From Sphingobium sp. D43FB (GTDB taxonomy: Bacteria > Pseudomonadota > Alphaproteobacteria > Sphingomonadales > Sphingomonadaceae), in the NCBI RefSeq assembly GCF_002312805.1, contig NZ_NMUA01000018.1:39687-103686 (forward strand): a stretch of 64,000 nt of DNA, written 5' to 3'. Positions 1 to 8,309 of this stretch are shown one piece after another. How positions within the stretch are numbered: the first letter of the stretch is position 1; every line of letters starts with the position of its first letter. Both the position numbers and the translations under genes were made by a program. The notes under the pieces are model-generated. The model ran no database searches. It saw only the letters and a program-made list of their open reading frames with translations, and had not been told where the DNA came from.

Positions 1-1
1 G

Positions 2-52
2 TTGACGTTCCATTCGGGGGCCACGCTAATGGATGCTGACGTCCGTCAGCAT
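2..52 (+). promoter_or_regulatory. Promoter and palindromic operator of the valine catabolic genes
   Basis: A candidate -35 TTGACG (2-7) is followed after 17 nt by GCTAAT (25-30). Directly downstream, at 33-52, lies ATGCTGACG-TC-CGTCAGCAT, two perfect 9-bp inverted arms around TC. A site at the expected transcription start would block initiation when occupied. The regulator is unknown. The promoter hexamers are a weak match; the palindrome is exact. Confidence 0.5.
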
Positions 53-81
53 GACGGAAAATACAGTATGGACAAGCCATC

Positions 82-1224
82 ATGACCCAATTCGACCTCA
101 CCGACGACCAACGCGAAATCCAGGAACTCGCGCGCCGCTTCACCGCCGACGCGATCACCCCGCACGCGGCCGAGTGGGACGAACACCACATCTTCCCCCG
201 CGACACGATCCGCGCGGCGGCCGAACTGGGTTTCGGCGGCATCTACGTGTCCGAAAGCGCCGGCGGCATCGGCCTCGGCCGCCTCGAAGCCGCGCTCATC
301 ATGGAAGCCATGGCCTATGGCTGCCCCTCCACCAGCGCCTTCATCTCGATCCACAATATGGCCGCCTGGATGATCGACAGCTATGGCAGCGACGCGCTCA
401 AGGCCGCCTATCTCCCCGACCTCATCCCCATGACCCGCATCGCCAGCTATTGCCTGACCGAAGCGGGTGCAGGCTCCGACGCCGCCAGCCTCAAGACCAA
501 GGCGGTGAAGGATGGCGACCATTATGTCGTCACCGGCTCCAAGCAATTCATCTCCGGCGGCGGCGAGAATGAAGTCTATCTCGTCATGGTCCGCACGGGG
601 CAGGAAGGGCCAAAGGGCATCAGCTGCCTCGTCATCGACAAGGACATGCCCGGCGTCAGCTTCGGCGCGCAGGAACGCAAGCTCGGCTGGCACAGCCAAC
701 CCACAGCGCAAGTGAATTTCGACGCCGTCCGCGTCCCCGCTGCCAATCTCGTGGGTAGCGAGGGACAGGGCTTCGCCATCGCCATGGCGGGCCTCGACGG
801 TGGCCGCCTCAATATCGGCGCCTGCTCGCTCGGCGGCGCGCAGCGCTGCATCGACGAAGCCGTCCAATATACCAAGGACCGCAAGCAATTCGGCCAGTCG
901 ATCGCCGACTTCCAGAACACCCAGTTCACGCTGGCCGACATGGAAACCGAGCTTCAGGCCGCCCGCACCCTGCTCTACGCCGCCGCCGTCAAGGTGACCG
1001 ACAATGCCCCGGACAAGACCCGCTTCGCCGCCATGGCCAAGCGCTTCGCCACCGACACCGGCTCCTCCGTCGTCGACCGCGCGCTGCAACTCCATGGCGG
1101 CTACGGCTATCTGATGGACTATCCCGTCGAACGCTTCTGGCGCGACCTGCGCGTCCATTCCATTCTCGAAGGCACCAACCAGGTCATGCGCATGATCATC
1201 GCGCGGGACATGTTGCGGGATTAG
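82..1224 (+). CDS. Acyl-CoA dehydrogenase, likely isobutyryl-CoA dehydrogenase
   Basis: This 380-residue protein has the full acyl-CoA dehydrogenase layout: N-terminal helical domain, middle beta domain with the CLTEAGAGSDAAS flavin-binding motif near residue 130, and a C-terminal helical domain. The catalytic glutamate sits in ILEGTNQVMR near the C-terminus, the position used by short-chain and isobutyryl-CoA dehydrogenases. It would convert isobutyryl-CoA to methacrylyl-CoA in the cytosol and pass electrons to ETF. The substrate is inferred from the next two genes, which are dedicated valine-pathway enzymes. A five-codon minigene (ATG at 68) ends in the ATGA that contains this start, which could couple translation. 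A straight-chain acyl-CoA substrate cannot be excluded. Confidence 0.88.
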   Translation: MTQFDLTDDQREIQELARRFTADAITPHAAEWDEHHIFPRDTIRAAAELGFGGIYVSESAGGIGLGRLEAALIMEAMAYGCPSTSAFISIHNMAAWMIDSYGSDALKAAYLPDLIPMTRIASYCLTEAGAGSDAASLKTKAVKDGDHYVVTGSKQFISGGGENEVYLVMVRTGQEGPKGISCLVIDKDMPGVSFGAQERKLGWHSQPTAQVNFDAVRVPAANLVGSEGQGFAIAMAGLDGGRLNIGACSLGGAQRCIDEAVQYTKDRKQFGQSIADFQNTQFTLADMETELQAARTLLYAAAVKVTDNAPDKTRFAAMAKRFATDTGSSVVDRALQLHGGYGYLMDYPVERFWRDLRVHSILEGTNQVMRMIIARDMLRD

Positions 1225-1232
1225 CTCAAAAG

Positions 1233-1309
1233 CCGTTCGGGCTGAGCTTGTCGAAGCCCTCCACTTTTCTTCAAGAAAAACGGCCCTTCGACAGGCTCAG
1301 GGCGAACGG
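1233..1309. repeat. REP-like inverted repeat, CCGTTCG/CGAACGG family
   Basis: An imperfect inverted repeat opens with CCGTTCGGGCTGAGCTTGTC and closes with the complementary CTTCGACAGGCTCAGGGCGA plus ACGG. It fills the gap between two valine genes. Related copies lie at 13574-13674 and 51142-51295, always intergenic. Confidence 0.8.
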
Positions 1310-1323
1310 AAAGATAGGTCAGC

Positions 1324-2382
1324 GTGACAGACGACATTCTCACTTTCATCGAAAACACTATCGGCCGCATCCGCCTCAATCGCCCCAAGGCCATCCACGC
1401 CCTGACGCCGGCCATGTGCGACGCGATCAACAGCGCCCTGCTCGCCTGGCGCAGCGACGACAGCGTGACCGCCGTGATGATCGACCATAGCGAAGGGCGC
1501 GGCTTCTGCGCGGGCGGCGACATCGCGCTCATCGCCAACAGCGCCAAATCCGACTGCGTCGAAGCCGAACGCTTCTTCCACCTCGAATATCGCATGAACC
1601 ATCTGCTGTTCGTCTATGACAAGCCGATCGTCGCCTTCATCGACGGCATCGTCATGGGCGGGGGCGTCGGCATCTCGCTCCCCGCCCGTTACCGGGTCGC
1701 GACAGAACGCACGACCTTCGCCATGCCCGAAACCGGCATCGGCCTGTTCCCAGACGTGGGCGGCGGCTGGTATCTCCCCCGCTTGCCCGGCCGGGTCGGC
1801 GCATGGCTCGCCGCCACCGGCGCGCGGATCGACGGCGCGGATTGCGCCGCGATCGGGCTCGCCACCCATTATATGCCGTCCGAAACAGTGGACGACGTAA
1901 AGGCGCGCATCCTCGCCGACCCTGCCAGCCTGGCCGCCATCCTCGACGCCGCCGCACAAACGCCCCCGCCCTCCAAGCTCGAAGCCGCCCGCCCCGACAT
2001 CGACCGCCTCTTCGCCTCGAACAAGGCGGAGGAGATCGTCGTCGCGCTCGACGCCGACAGCAGCGAATGGGCCGCCAAGCAGCGCGCCACCCTCGCCACC
2101 AAATCGCCCCAGACGATCAAGGTCGCCCTGCGCCAATTGATCGAAGGCGCGGCCCAGCCCGATTTCGCCTCCAACATGGCGATGGAATATGGCCTTGCCT
2201 GCGCGATCATCCGCCGCCCCGATTTCGTCGAAGGCGTGCGCGCGCTGATCTTCGACAAGGACAACAAGCCGCAATGGAACCCGGCCACGCTGGAAGAGGT
2301 CAGCGACGCGATGATCGATACGATCTTCGCAGCCCTGCCCGCCGACCAGCAATGGACGCCACTCCCGGCGCTCGCGACCTGA
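1324..2382 (+). CDS. 3-hydroxyisobutyryl-CoA hydrolase (crotonase fold)
   Basis: The 352-residue product is longer than a plain enoyl-CoA hydratase (about 260) and matches the ECH_2/HIBCH branch. The oxyanion motif is visible in GRGFCAGGDIALIA near residue 60-73 and the second glycine-rich loop in DGIVMGGGVGISL near 110. The motif PETGIGLFPDVGGGWYLPRL is characteristic of HIBCH. It hydrolyses 3-hydroxyisobutyryl-CoA to the free acid, freeing CoA so that 3-hydroxyisobutyrate dehydrogenase can act. The start is GTG at 1324. It sits about 100 nt after the dehydrogenase, separated by a REP hairpin, and the mmsB promoter begins right behind its stop. Confidence 0.87.
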   Translation: MTDDILTFIENTIGRIRLNRPKAIHALTPAMCDAINSALLAWRSDDSVTAVMIDHSEGRGFCAGGDIALIANSAKSDCVEAERFFHLEYRMNHLLFVYDKPIVAFIDGIVMGGGVGISLPARYRVATERTTFAMPETGIGLFPDVGGGWYLPRLPGRVGAWLAATGARIDGADCAAIGLATHYMPSETVDDVKARILADPASLAAILDAAAQTPPPSKLEAARPDIDRLFASNKAEEIVVALDADSSEWAAKQRATLATKSPQTIKVALRQLIEGAAQPDFASNMAMEYGLACAIIRRPDFVEGVRALIFDKDNKPQWNPATLEEVSDAMIDTIFAALPADQQWTPLPALAT

Positions 2383-2383
2383 T

Positions 2384-2510
2384 CTGTCCTACACCGCAGG
2401 CACCTGCTATGGTCCCCATGCACGCTGCCTGCCCCACGCCGCCCGCTTTCCGATAGGATCAGGGCCGCGCACGAATATGTCCGTTTTTACGGGAAATATG
2501 CGAAGTTAAG
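2384..2510 (+). promoter_or_regulatory. Promoter plus conserved leader of mmsB (copy 1)
   Basis: CTGTCC (2384-2389), an 18-nt spacer and TATGGT (2408-2413) form a promoter candidate. The presumed 5' leader contains TTTCCGATAGGATCAG (2447-2462), 28 variable nt, then GGGAAATATGCGAAGTTAAG (2491-2510), ending 17 nt before the ATG. A second copy at 58208-58330 has the same boxes with the same spacings. A small hairpin CCGT-TTTT-ACGG abuts the second box. Confidence 0.6.
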
Positions 2511-2527
2511 CAGGAGAGAAGAGCATC

Positions 2528-3412
2528 ATGACCCAGACCATCGCCTTCATCGGACTCGGCAATATGGGCGGCGGCATGGCCGCCAACCTGCTCAAGCATG
2601 GCTATGCCGTCCGCGCCTTCGACCTGTCGGAGGAAGCACTGGCTAAAGCGGAATCGCTCGGCGCCATCCGCGCCAGCAGTGCCGCCGACGCCGCGACTGA
2701 CGCCGACGCCGTCGTCACCATGCTGCCCGCCGGCAAGCATGTCGAAAGCGTCTATTCGGGCGAAGTTTATGGTGCGGCCAAACCCGGCGCGCTGTTCCTC
2801 GATTGCTCGACCATCGACGTCGCCACCGCCCGCCGCGTGATCGACGCGGCGACGGATCGCGGCTTCGACATGGTCGACGCCCCCGTTTCCGGCGGCATCG
2901 CAGCCGCCAATGGCGGCACGCTGACCTTCATGGTCGGCGGCACCGACGCCGCCTTCGAACGCGCCAAACCGATCCTCTCGGCCATGGGCAAGGCGGTCAT
3001 CCACGCCGGCGGCGCGGGCAATGGCCAGGCCGCCAAAATCTGCAACAATATGCTGCTCGGCGCGACCATGGTCGCCACCTGCGAGAGCTTCGCCATGGCC
3101 AAGAAACTGGGCCTCGATCCGCAGACCTTCTATGACATTTCCAGCGTCTCGTCGGGCCAAAGCTGGTCGATGACCAGCTACTGCCCCGTCCCCGGCGTCG
3201 GCCCCCAATCGCCATCCGACAATGGCTATCAGGGCGGTTTCGCCGTCGGCCTGATGCTCAAGGACTTGAAACTCGCCACCGAAGCCGCCGCCTCGGTCGG
3301 GGCCTCGGTCCCGATGGGCAATGTGGCGGAATCCCTCTACCAACTCCTCGCCAACCAGGGCGAAGCCGGTCGCGACTTCTCGCTCATGATCGAGATGCTG
3401 GAGGGGAAGTAA
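2528..3412 (+). CDS. mmsB: 3-hydroxyisobutyrate dehydrogenase
   Basis: This 294-residue enzyme oxidises 3-hydroxyisobutyrate to methylmalonate semialdehyde with NAD+. The N-terminal Rossmann fold starts with IAFIGLGNMGGGMAANLL (GxGxxG). The substrate motif DAPVSGGIAAANGGTLTFMV lies near residues 118-138, and the catalytic lysine is in GAGNGQAAKICNNMLLG near 170. Length and motifs fit the beta-hydroxyacid dehydrogenase family closely. The start has a good ribosome site (AGGAGAG). It closes the valine run of three genes but has its own promoter and leader, so it may be tuned separately. The next step, methylmalonate semialdehyde dehydrogenase, is not in this window. Confidence 0.92.
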   Translation: MTQTIAFIGLGNMGGGMAANLLKHGYAVRAFDLSEEALAKAESLGAIRASSAADAATDADAVVTMLPAGKHVESVYSGEVYGAAKPGALFLDCSTIDVATARRVIDAATDRGFDMVDAPVSGGIAAANGGTLTFMVGGTDAAFERAKPILSAMGKAVIHAGGAGNGQAAKICNNMLLGATMVATCESFAMAKKLGLDPQTFYDISSVSSGQSWSMTSYCPVPGVGPQSPSDNGYQGGFAVGLMLKDLKLATEAAASVGASVPMGNVAESLYQLLANQGEAGRDFSLMIEMLEGK

Positions 3413-3420
3413 CCCACCCC

Positions 3421-3503
3421 CGTCATGCCAGCGAACGCTGGCATCTCACTTCCTTTGGCGGCGTAAGAAGAAAGTGAGATCCCGGCTTTCGCCGGGATGA
3501 CGG
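3421..3503. repeat. REP-like hairpin, CGTCATNCC..GGGATGACGG family
   Basis: Opens CGTCATGCCAGCGAACGCTG and closes with CCCGGCTTTCGCCGGGATGA plus CGG. The outer arms are complementary and an inner pair (ATCTCACTT / AAGTGAGAT) repeats the symmetry. It lies between convergent genes and could act as a bidirectional terminator or mRNA end. This is a different family from the CCGTTCG repeats. Confidence 0.75.
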
Positions 3504-3518
3504 CCTTGGGGAATTATA

Positions 3519-4742
3519 TCACTTCCCCTTCCCCGCCTCAGCCGCCGCCAGCACGCGCAACACATTGCCCGCCCAGATCTTCTGCACATCCGCCTCGCTA
3601 TAGCCCGCCTTCAACAGCGCCTCGGTGATCCTGGGTAGGTCCAGCACATCCTCCATGCCGACGACCCCGCCGCCGCCATCCCAGTCCGCACCGATCCCCA
3701 CATGATCCGGCCCCACGACCTTGAGCGCATGCAGCATATGCGCCATGAAATCATCGAAGGTTGCCCGCTCGGTCTCAGGATAGAGCCGGTCGATCTCCTG
3801 CCGCTTGCCCAGCAGTTCCGCCCGCTTCTCCGCCGTCATCTTGCCGCCATCCCGCATCGACGCGAACAGCGCCCCCATCGCCTTCTGCCGTTCGGGGTTG
3901 GGCTTGGCCGCCTTCAGATAGGCTCCATAAGCGTTCATCTGAATGACGCCGCCCTTGGCCGCCAGCGCCTTCAACCGATCATCGTCGATATTGCGCGGAT
4001 GGTCATAGACCGCCTTGCACCCCGAATGGGTCAGCAGCACCGGCGTCGTCGACAGCGCCAGCAGATCGTCCAACACCTGATCCGAACTGTGCGAGGCATC
4101 CGGCATTATGCCCAGCCGGTTCATATCCTTGAGCAATTGCTTGCCCAGCGGACTAAGCCCGCCATAGCGCGGCTTCTTCGACGGGTCGGTCGAACTGTCG
4201 GCAAACTGGTTATGCGCGAAATGGGCAAAGCCCACCACCCGCACACCCATGTCGTAGAAGGTCTGGAGCAGGCCGATATCCTCGCCCAGCGGATAGGCAT
4301 TTTCGATCGACATATAGACGACCCGTTTGCCCGCCGCCGCGATCGGCGCGGCGTCCTTGGCCTCCAATGCCAGCGCGAAATTGGCCGGGTCTGCCGCCAC
4401 CATCTCGCGGATCGACACGCCCCGCATCAGCGCGAAATCGCGCGCCTTGGCAAAGCCCTCGACCGTCAACGGCCCCTGCCCCGTATAGATGGCCCAGAAA
4501 CCGCCATCCAGCCCGCCCTTCTTCATGCGCGGCAAATCGACCTGGGTATAGTCGCTATGCACCCCATGTTCCTCGTCGATCGACCAATCGGGCAGGTCGA
4601 GCGAGGCGGGCGTGTCGAGATGGCTGTCGAGCGTCAGCAGCTTCTGATGCAATTGCTGCACCTTCTTCGGCACAGCCTGCGCCGACGCGGCGACCGGGAG
4701 CAGCGCAATCAGCGCTGCCCCCATCATAAGTCCAACCCGCAT
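3519..4742 (-). CDS. Secreted membrane-type dipeptidase, peptidase family M19
   Basis: The 407-residue protein starts with a Sec signal peptide ending in VAASAQA. Mature M19 motifs follow in order: DSHLDTP (metal-binding HxD) near residue 40, MSIENAYPL with the bridging glutamate, GFAHFAHNQFAD and ASHSSD histidines, and LLTHSGC. It should hydrolyse dipeptides in the periplasm with two zinc ions. The start codon overlaps the TonB receptor stop as TGATG, so the two are translationally coupled. The pairing suggests uptake and cleavage of a small peptide or dipeptide-like compound. The family also includes enzymes acting on N-acyl or cyclic amides, so the exact substrate is open. Confidence 0.87.
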   Translation of the reverse strand: MRVGLMMGAALIALLPVAASAQAVPKKVQQLHQKLLTLDSHLDTPASLDLPDWSIDEEHGVHSDYTQVDLPRMKKGGLDGGFWAIYTGQGPLTVEGFAKARDFALMRGVSIREMVAADPANFALALEAKDAAPIAAAGKRVVYMSIENAYPLGEDIGLLQTFYDMGVRVVGFAHFAHNQFADSSTDPSKKPRYGGLSPLGKQLLKDMNRLGIMPDASHSSDQVLDDLLALSTTPVLLTHSGCKAVYDHPRNIDDDRLKALAAKGGVIQMNAYGAYLKAAKPNPERQKAMGALFASMRDGGKMTAEKRAELLGKRQEIDRLYPETERATFDDFMAHMLHALKVVGPDHVGIGADWDGGGGVVGMEDVLDLPRITEALLKAGYSEADVQKIWAGNVLRVLAAAEAGKGK

Positions 4743-7129
4743 CAGATTTCACCCGAAATGGTGAACTGGAACGTCCGCGGCGACAGCGGCCGGAAGAAGC
4801 CATCGCCCGTCACGGTCGAGGAAATATAGGACAGCACATCCTTGTCGAACAGATTGTCGACATTGAACCGCGCCTTCACGCTCTTGACCGGCCCCAGGCT
4901 GAATCCATCGCCGATATCGACATAGGCGCTGAACACGGTGAAGCCCGGCACGCTCGAACCCGGCGAATTGACGAAGGTGGACCAGCGGCGGCTGGTATAT
5001 TTGCCGGAGATATTGCCCACCAGCCAGCTCGCCGGTTCGATCGTCACGCCGCCATTGACGATCCATTTGGCGCTGTCGGGAATGAACTTGCCATCGGTCG
5101 CATAGGTGAGCGTGGGCGTGACGATATCGTCCTTGAACTTGGCTATATTATAGGTGGCGCTCAGGTTGAAATAGGCAAGGCCATTGAGTGCGGACGGTTT
5201 GAACGTGCCGCTGAATTCCGCGCCATAGGCCGTTACCCGGCCAACATTCTGGAAGAAGGTTTCGGTGACGTTGGTCGTGCCGGGCAGGATGCCCGTGATC
5301 GACTGGATGCGGTTCTTGAACTTGGTGTAATAGCCCGCCAGCGACGCATAGAACTGCCCCTGGTTGGTGCGGATGCCCGCCTCGAAATTCTGCGACCGTT
5401 CCGGTGCAGGAGCAGGCACGACGGCCGCGCTGCTGTTCAGCGCGACGGAGAAGATGTCGTCCATCCCCTTGGGCAAAGCCATATTTTCGGCATAAGAGGC
5501 GAAAATCTGGGTCTGGTTGTCGATCTTGTAGAGGACGCCCGCCATCGGCAGGAACCCGTCGCCATAGCTGGCCCGGTTGGTCTGCGGTCCCCAGCCCGCA
5601 ACCCAGACGGGCGCAGCGGCGGTGCCCGCATTGCGATAATAGTCGTTGAAGTCGCGATAGCCGCTTTGGCGATAGTCGATATGCAGTGCCTTGATTCCCA
5701 GGTCGAAGATCAGGCTGTCATCCATCAAGGAAATGCGGTCCTTGACGAACGCCTGCGTCGTATGCCGTTCCGACTGATAGTCGCGCCGCACATAGACGAG
5801 TTCGTCCAGGTTGGGCGCGCTGGCGGGCGACCCGTCGGTCGTGTTGAACCGTGCCTGGGTGCGATTATAGCTGTCGACCTCGGCCCACAGGCCCGCCTCC
5901 ACGCTATGCGCGCCCATGTCCCAATGGAGTTTGGTGGTCAGGCCATAGCGGTCGCCGCCCACCGTCGATAGACCATATTGCGTACCGCGCGGCGCCGTCA
6001 GCGCCAGGCCTGCCGCCGTTTGCCGCGTATATTGTAGCAGGCTGTTGGCATAGCTGTCGGGCGACACGCCATAGCCGCCCTTATCCTCATAATAGGCCGT
6101 CGCTTCGGCCCATACACCATCGGCTATCCCCAGATGGACAGTGCCACCATAGAGCTTGTCCTTCCGCACGTTGAGCGCGAGATTATAGGTGTAGGTATAG
6201 TTGCTGTTGGAAAAGGCCGGGCCGCCCTCCACCGGCGCAAAACCCGGCGTGCTGTTGGGCACGACGGCGATATAGCCACGATCCCGGCCGGTGTTGCCGC
6301 CCACATCCGGCGTCGCGGAATTGTAGAGTGTGCGGCTCAGCGTCGGCGAGTCATAGTCGAAAAAGTCGTTCGACACGAATTTGAACCGCGCCCAGCTATC
6401 GCCGCCCAGATCGGCGTGGAGTTGCGCCTCCCAATGCTCGCGATCGACCGTGCCGACGCCCCGCCACAGGTCGCTGTCCAGCTTGGTGCGGCTCACATAG
6501 GCGCGGAACGGCCCGACCTGCCCCGTGCTGGCGCGGATGAAGGTCCGCTTCAGCCCGAAATCGCCAAAGCTTTGCGACACGAACAGGCCCATATCCTCCT
6601 GCGGCGCGATGCTGTTATATTGCACCACTGGCCCCAGCGTCGAATAGCTGGGCAGGCTCACATCGCCCGCGCCCACCGCGGCTTCGACCACGCCCAGATT
6701 TTCATTGTCGACATAGCGGAACACCGGGCTGCCGCCGAACGCATCGCTGCGGCCCGTCGGGATGCCATCGACGATGAAGCCGATCTGATCCAGGTTGAAC
6801 GCGCGGGTCTGGACGCTGTTGCCGAATTCATAGAGGCCCAGCGCCCCATCGGTCTGCACGTTGAAGCCGGGCAATTGCTCCAGCATTTTCAGGCCCGAAA
6901 TGCCCGACGGCGCGGACAGCAGCGCCTCGCGCGTCACCGCCACGACATTGCTCACCTTATCCTCGCCGATCGCCTCGGACGATTGCGAAATACGGCGGCC
7001 GGTAACGGTGATGCTCGTCTCGTCATCGCCGACCGGCTCCTGCGCATGGGCGGCAGGAACCAGGGCTGCGGCGGCACAGGCCAGCAGCAGCGCGCGAGTG
7101 GACGGACGGACGACAAAATGGACGGACAT
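4742..7129 (-). CDS. TonB-dependent outer membrane receptor, partner of the dipeptidase
   Basis: The 795-residue protein has a signal peptide ending in AHAQ, a TonB-box-like segment SITVTGRRI, a plug domain (roughly residues 55-170, with FNLDQIGFIVDGIPTG) and a 22-strand-type barrel ending in the aromatic-rich PRTFQFTISGEI. It would import a ligand across the outer membrane using TonB energy. The immediate downstream M19 dipeptidase, overlapping by one base, suggests a peptide-like ligand; this is inference. GGAG lies nine nt ahead of the start. No repressor or sigma/anti-sigma pair is adjacent. Confidence 0.9.
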   Translation of the reverse strand: MSVHFVVRPSTRALLLACAAAALVPAAHAQEPVGDDETSITVTGRRISQSSEAIGEDKVSNVVAVTREALLSAPSGISGLKMLEQLPGFNVQTDGALGLYEFGNSVQTRAFNLDQIGFIVDGIPTGRSDAFGGSPVFRYVDNENLGVVEAAVGAGDVSLPSYSTLGPVVQYNSIAPQEDMGLFVSQSFGDFGLKRTFIRASTGQVGPFRAYVSRTKLDSDLWRGVGTVDREHWEAQLHADLGGDSWARFKFVSNDFFDYDSPTLSRTLYNSATPDVGGNTGRDRGYIAVVPNSTPGFAPVEGGPAFSNSNYTYTYNLALNVRKDKLYGGTVHLGIADGVWAEATAYYEDKGGYGVSPDSYANSLLQYTRQTAAGLALTAPRGTQYGLSTVGGDRYGLTTKLHWDMGAHSVEAGLWAEVDSYNRTQARFNTTDGSPASAPNLDELVYVRRDYQSERHTTQAFVKDRISLMDDSLIFDLGIKALHIDYRQSGYRDFNDYYRNAGTAAAPVWVAGWGPQTNRASYGDGFLPMAGVLYKIDNQTQIFASYAENMALPKGMDDIFSVALNSSAAVVPAPAPERSQNFEAGIRTNQGQFYASLAGYYTKFKNRIQSITGILPGTTNVTETFFQNVGRVTAYGAEFSGTFKPSALNGLAYFNLSATYNIAKFKDDIVTPTLTYATDGKFIPDSAKWIVNGGVTIEPASWLVGNISGKYTSRRWSTFVNSPGSSVPGFTVFSAYVDIGDGFSLGPVKSVKARFNVDNLFDKDVLSYISSTVTGDGFFRPLSPRTFQFTISGEI

Positions 7130-7290
7130 GAAGAGGCTCCCTGGGTGTCATGAGCCGATCAGGGTGACGCGCAGGGCGTCGCACCTCTCCATATTTCGTT
7201 ATTCAGTTTCCTTCTGAAACGAGGGTGCTGGGAAAAGCCGCCATCAATCTGTCACAAAATCCGCGTCTGTTGCCGATCCGTCACACAGAC

Positions 7291-8067
7291 TTAGCGGCCC
7301 TTCCAGACCCCCGGCCGCTTTTCAACGAAGGCCGTCATGCCTTCCTTCTTGTCCTCGGTCGCAGTGAGTATCTGGAACATGCGCCGCTCGGTCAGCAATC
7401 CTTGGGCAAGGCCCGTCTCGAACGCGATATTCACCATTTCCTTGTTCACCATTGCGGCCATCGGCGGCATCGCGGCGATGGCGGCCGCGGTCTTGAGCGC
7501 ATCGTCCAGCAGCTCGGCGGCAGGCACGATCCGGCTCACCAGCCCCGACCGTTCGGCTTCCTCAGCGCCCATCATCCGACCCGTCAGGCACATGTCCATC
7601 GCCTTGGCCTTGCCGACCGCGCGGGTCAGGCGCTGCGATCCGCCCATGCCCGGCGCGACGCCCAGCTTGATTTCAGGCTGGCCGAATTTCGCCGTATCCG
7701 CCGCAATGATGAAATCCGCCATCATCGCCAGTTCGCACCCACCGCCCAGCGCAAAGCCAGCGACCGCCGCGATCCACGGCTTGCGGGTGGCGACCACATG
7801 GGTCTGCCAGCCGGAAAAGAAATCCTGCAGGAAGAAATCGGCGCCGTCCTTGTCGACCATCTCCTTGATGTCCGCACCCGCCGCAAACGCCTTTTCGCTG
7901 CCGGTCAGGATCGCGCAATGCTGGGTCGGGTCGGCATCATAGGCGGCGAAAGCGGCGCTCAGGTCGCTCAGCACCTGCCCGTTGAGCGCATTCAACGCCT
8001 GCGGCCGGTTGAGCGTGATCAGCGTGACCGCGTCGTGCTGTTCGACCAGGATCGTTTCATAGGTCAT
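7291..8067 (-). CDS. Enoyl-CoA hydratase (crotonase)
   Basis: A standard-length crotonase (about 258 residues). The motifs [15 protein letters not shown] (oxyanion loop, near residue 60) and [15 protein letters not shown] (near 105) are intact, and both catalytic glutamates expected of a hydratase appear, in GGGCEL and in [12 protein letters not shown]. It hydrates trans-2-enoyl-CoA to 3-hydroxyacyl-CoA. In valine breakdown this step would convert methacrylyl-CoA, and the valine operon lies 4 kb away, but a general fatty acid role is equally possible. The ATG at 8067 is preferred over that at 8073 because GGGAG then sits six nt upstream. Confidence 0.88.
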   Translation of the reverse strand: MTYETILVEQHDAVTLITLNRPQALNALNGQVLSDLSAAFAAYDADPTQHCAILTGSEKAFAAGADIKEMVDKDGADFFLQDFFSGWQTHVVATRKPWIAAVAGFALGGGCELAMMADFIIAADTAKFGQPEIKLGVAPGMGGSQRLTRAVGKAKAMDMCLTGRMMGAEEAERSGLVSRIVPAAELLDDALKTAAAIAAMPPMAAMVNKEMVNIAFETGLAQGLLTERRMFQILTATEDKKEGMTAFVEKRPGVWKGR

Positions 8068-8119
8068 TGCCATCTCCCATTATTGCGTTGCCAATCAAGA
8101 CCGCATCAATTCCGATAAA

Positions 8120-8235
8120 TCCTCCCCCTGTGGGGGAGGTGGCAGCCCGCAGGGCTGACGGAGGGGTGTCACCCTCTCGATAGCGGGACACCCCTCCGTC
8201 TGGCTGCGCCAGCCACCTCCCCTTCCAGGGCAGGA
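8120..8235. repeat. Intergenic inverted repeat, CCTCCCC(N)GGGGAGG family
   Basis: Opens with CCTCCCCCTGTGGGGGAGGT and GGCAGCCCGCAGGGCTGACG, then GAGGGGTGTC; the second half returns GACACCCCTCCGTC, GGCTGCGCCAGCC and ACCTCCCC. The long imperfect palindrome sits between two minus-strand genes. It is the third distinct repeat family in the window. Confidence 0.75.
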
Positions 8236-8309
8236 TCAATTATCCACTCTGCTCTATGGACAAGCGACGCCATCCGCCACCCCCTTGCGCCCTAGCATTT
8301 CCGCCAAGC

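Noticed and set aside
33..52. Same operator as the island palindrome
   Set aside because: Arms ATGCTGACG/CGTCAGCAT share only a short ACG core with TAACG-NN-CGTTA; they are different motifs.
46..1158. Long open frame on the minus strand opposite the acyl-CoA dehydrogenase
   Set aside because: It has low-complexity Gly/Ala/Asp/Arg composition and no family motif, while the plus-strand frame is a complete enzyme. This is a high-G+C shadow frame, as are many others in the window.
8120..8235. CRISPR or tandem repeat array
   Set aside because: The structure is one long imperfect inverted repeat, without regularly spaced direct repeats and spacers. No CRISPR array was seen anywhere in the window.
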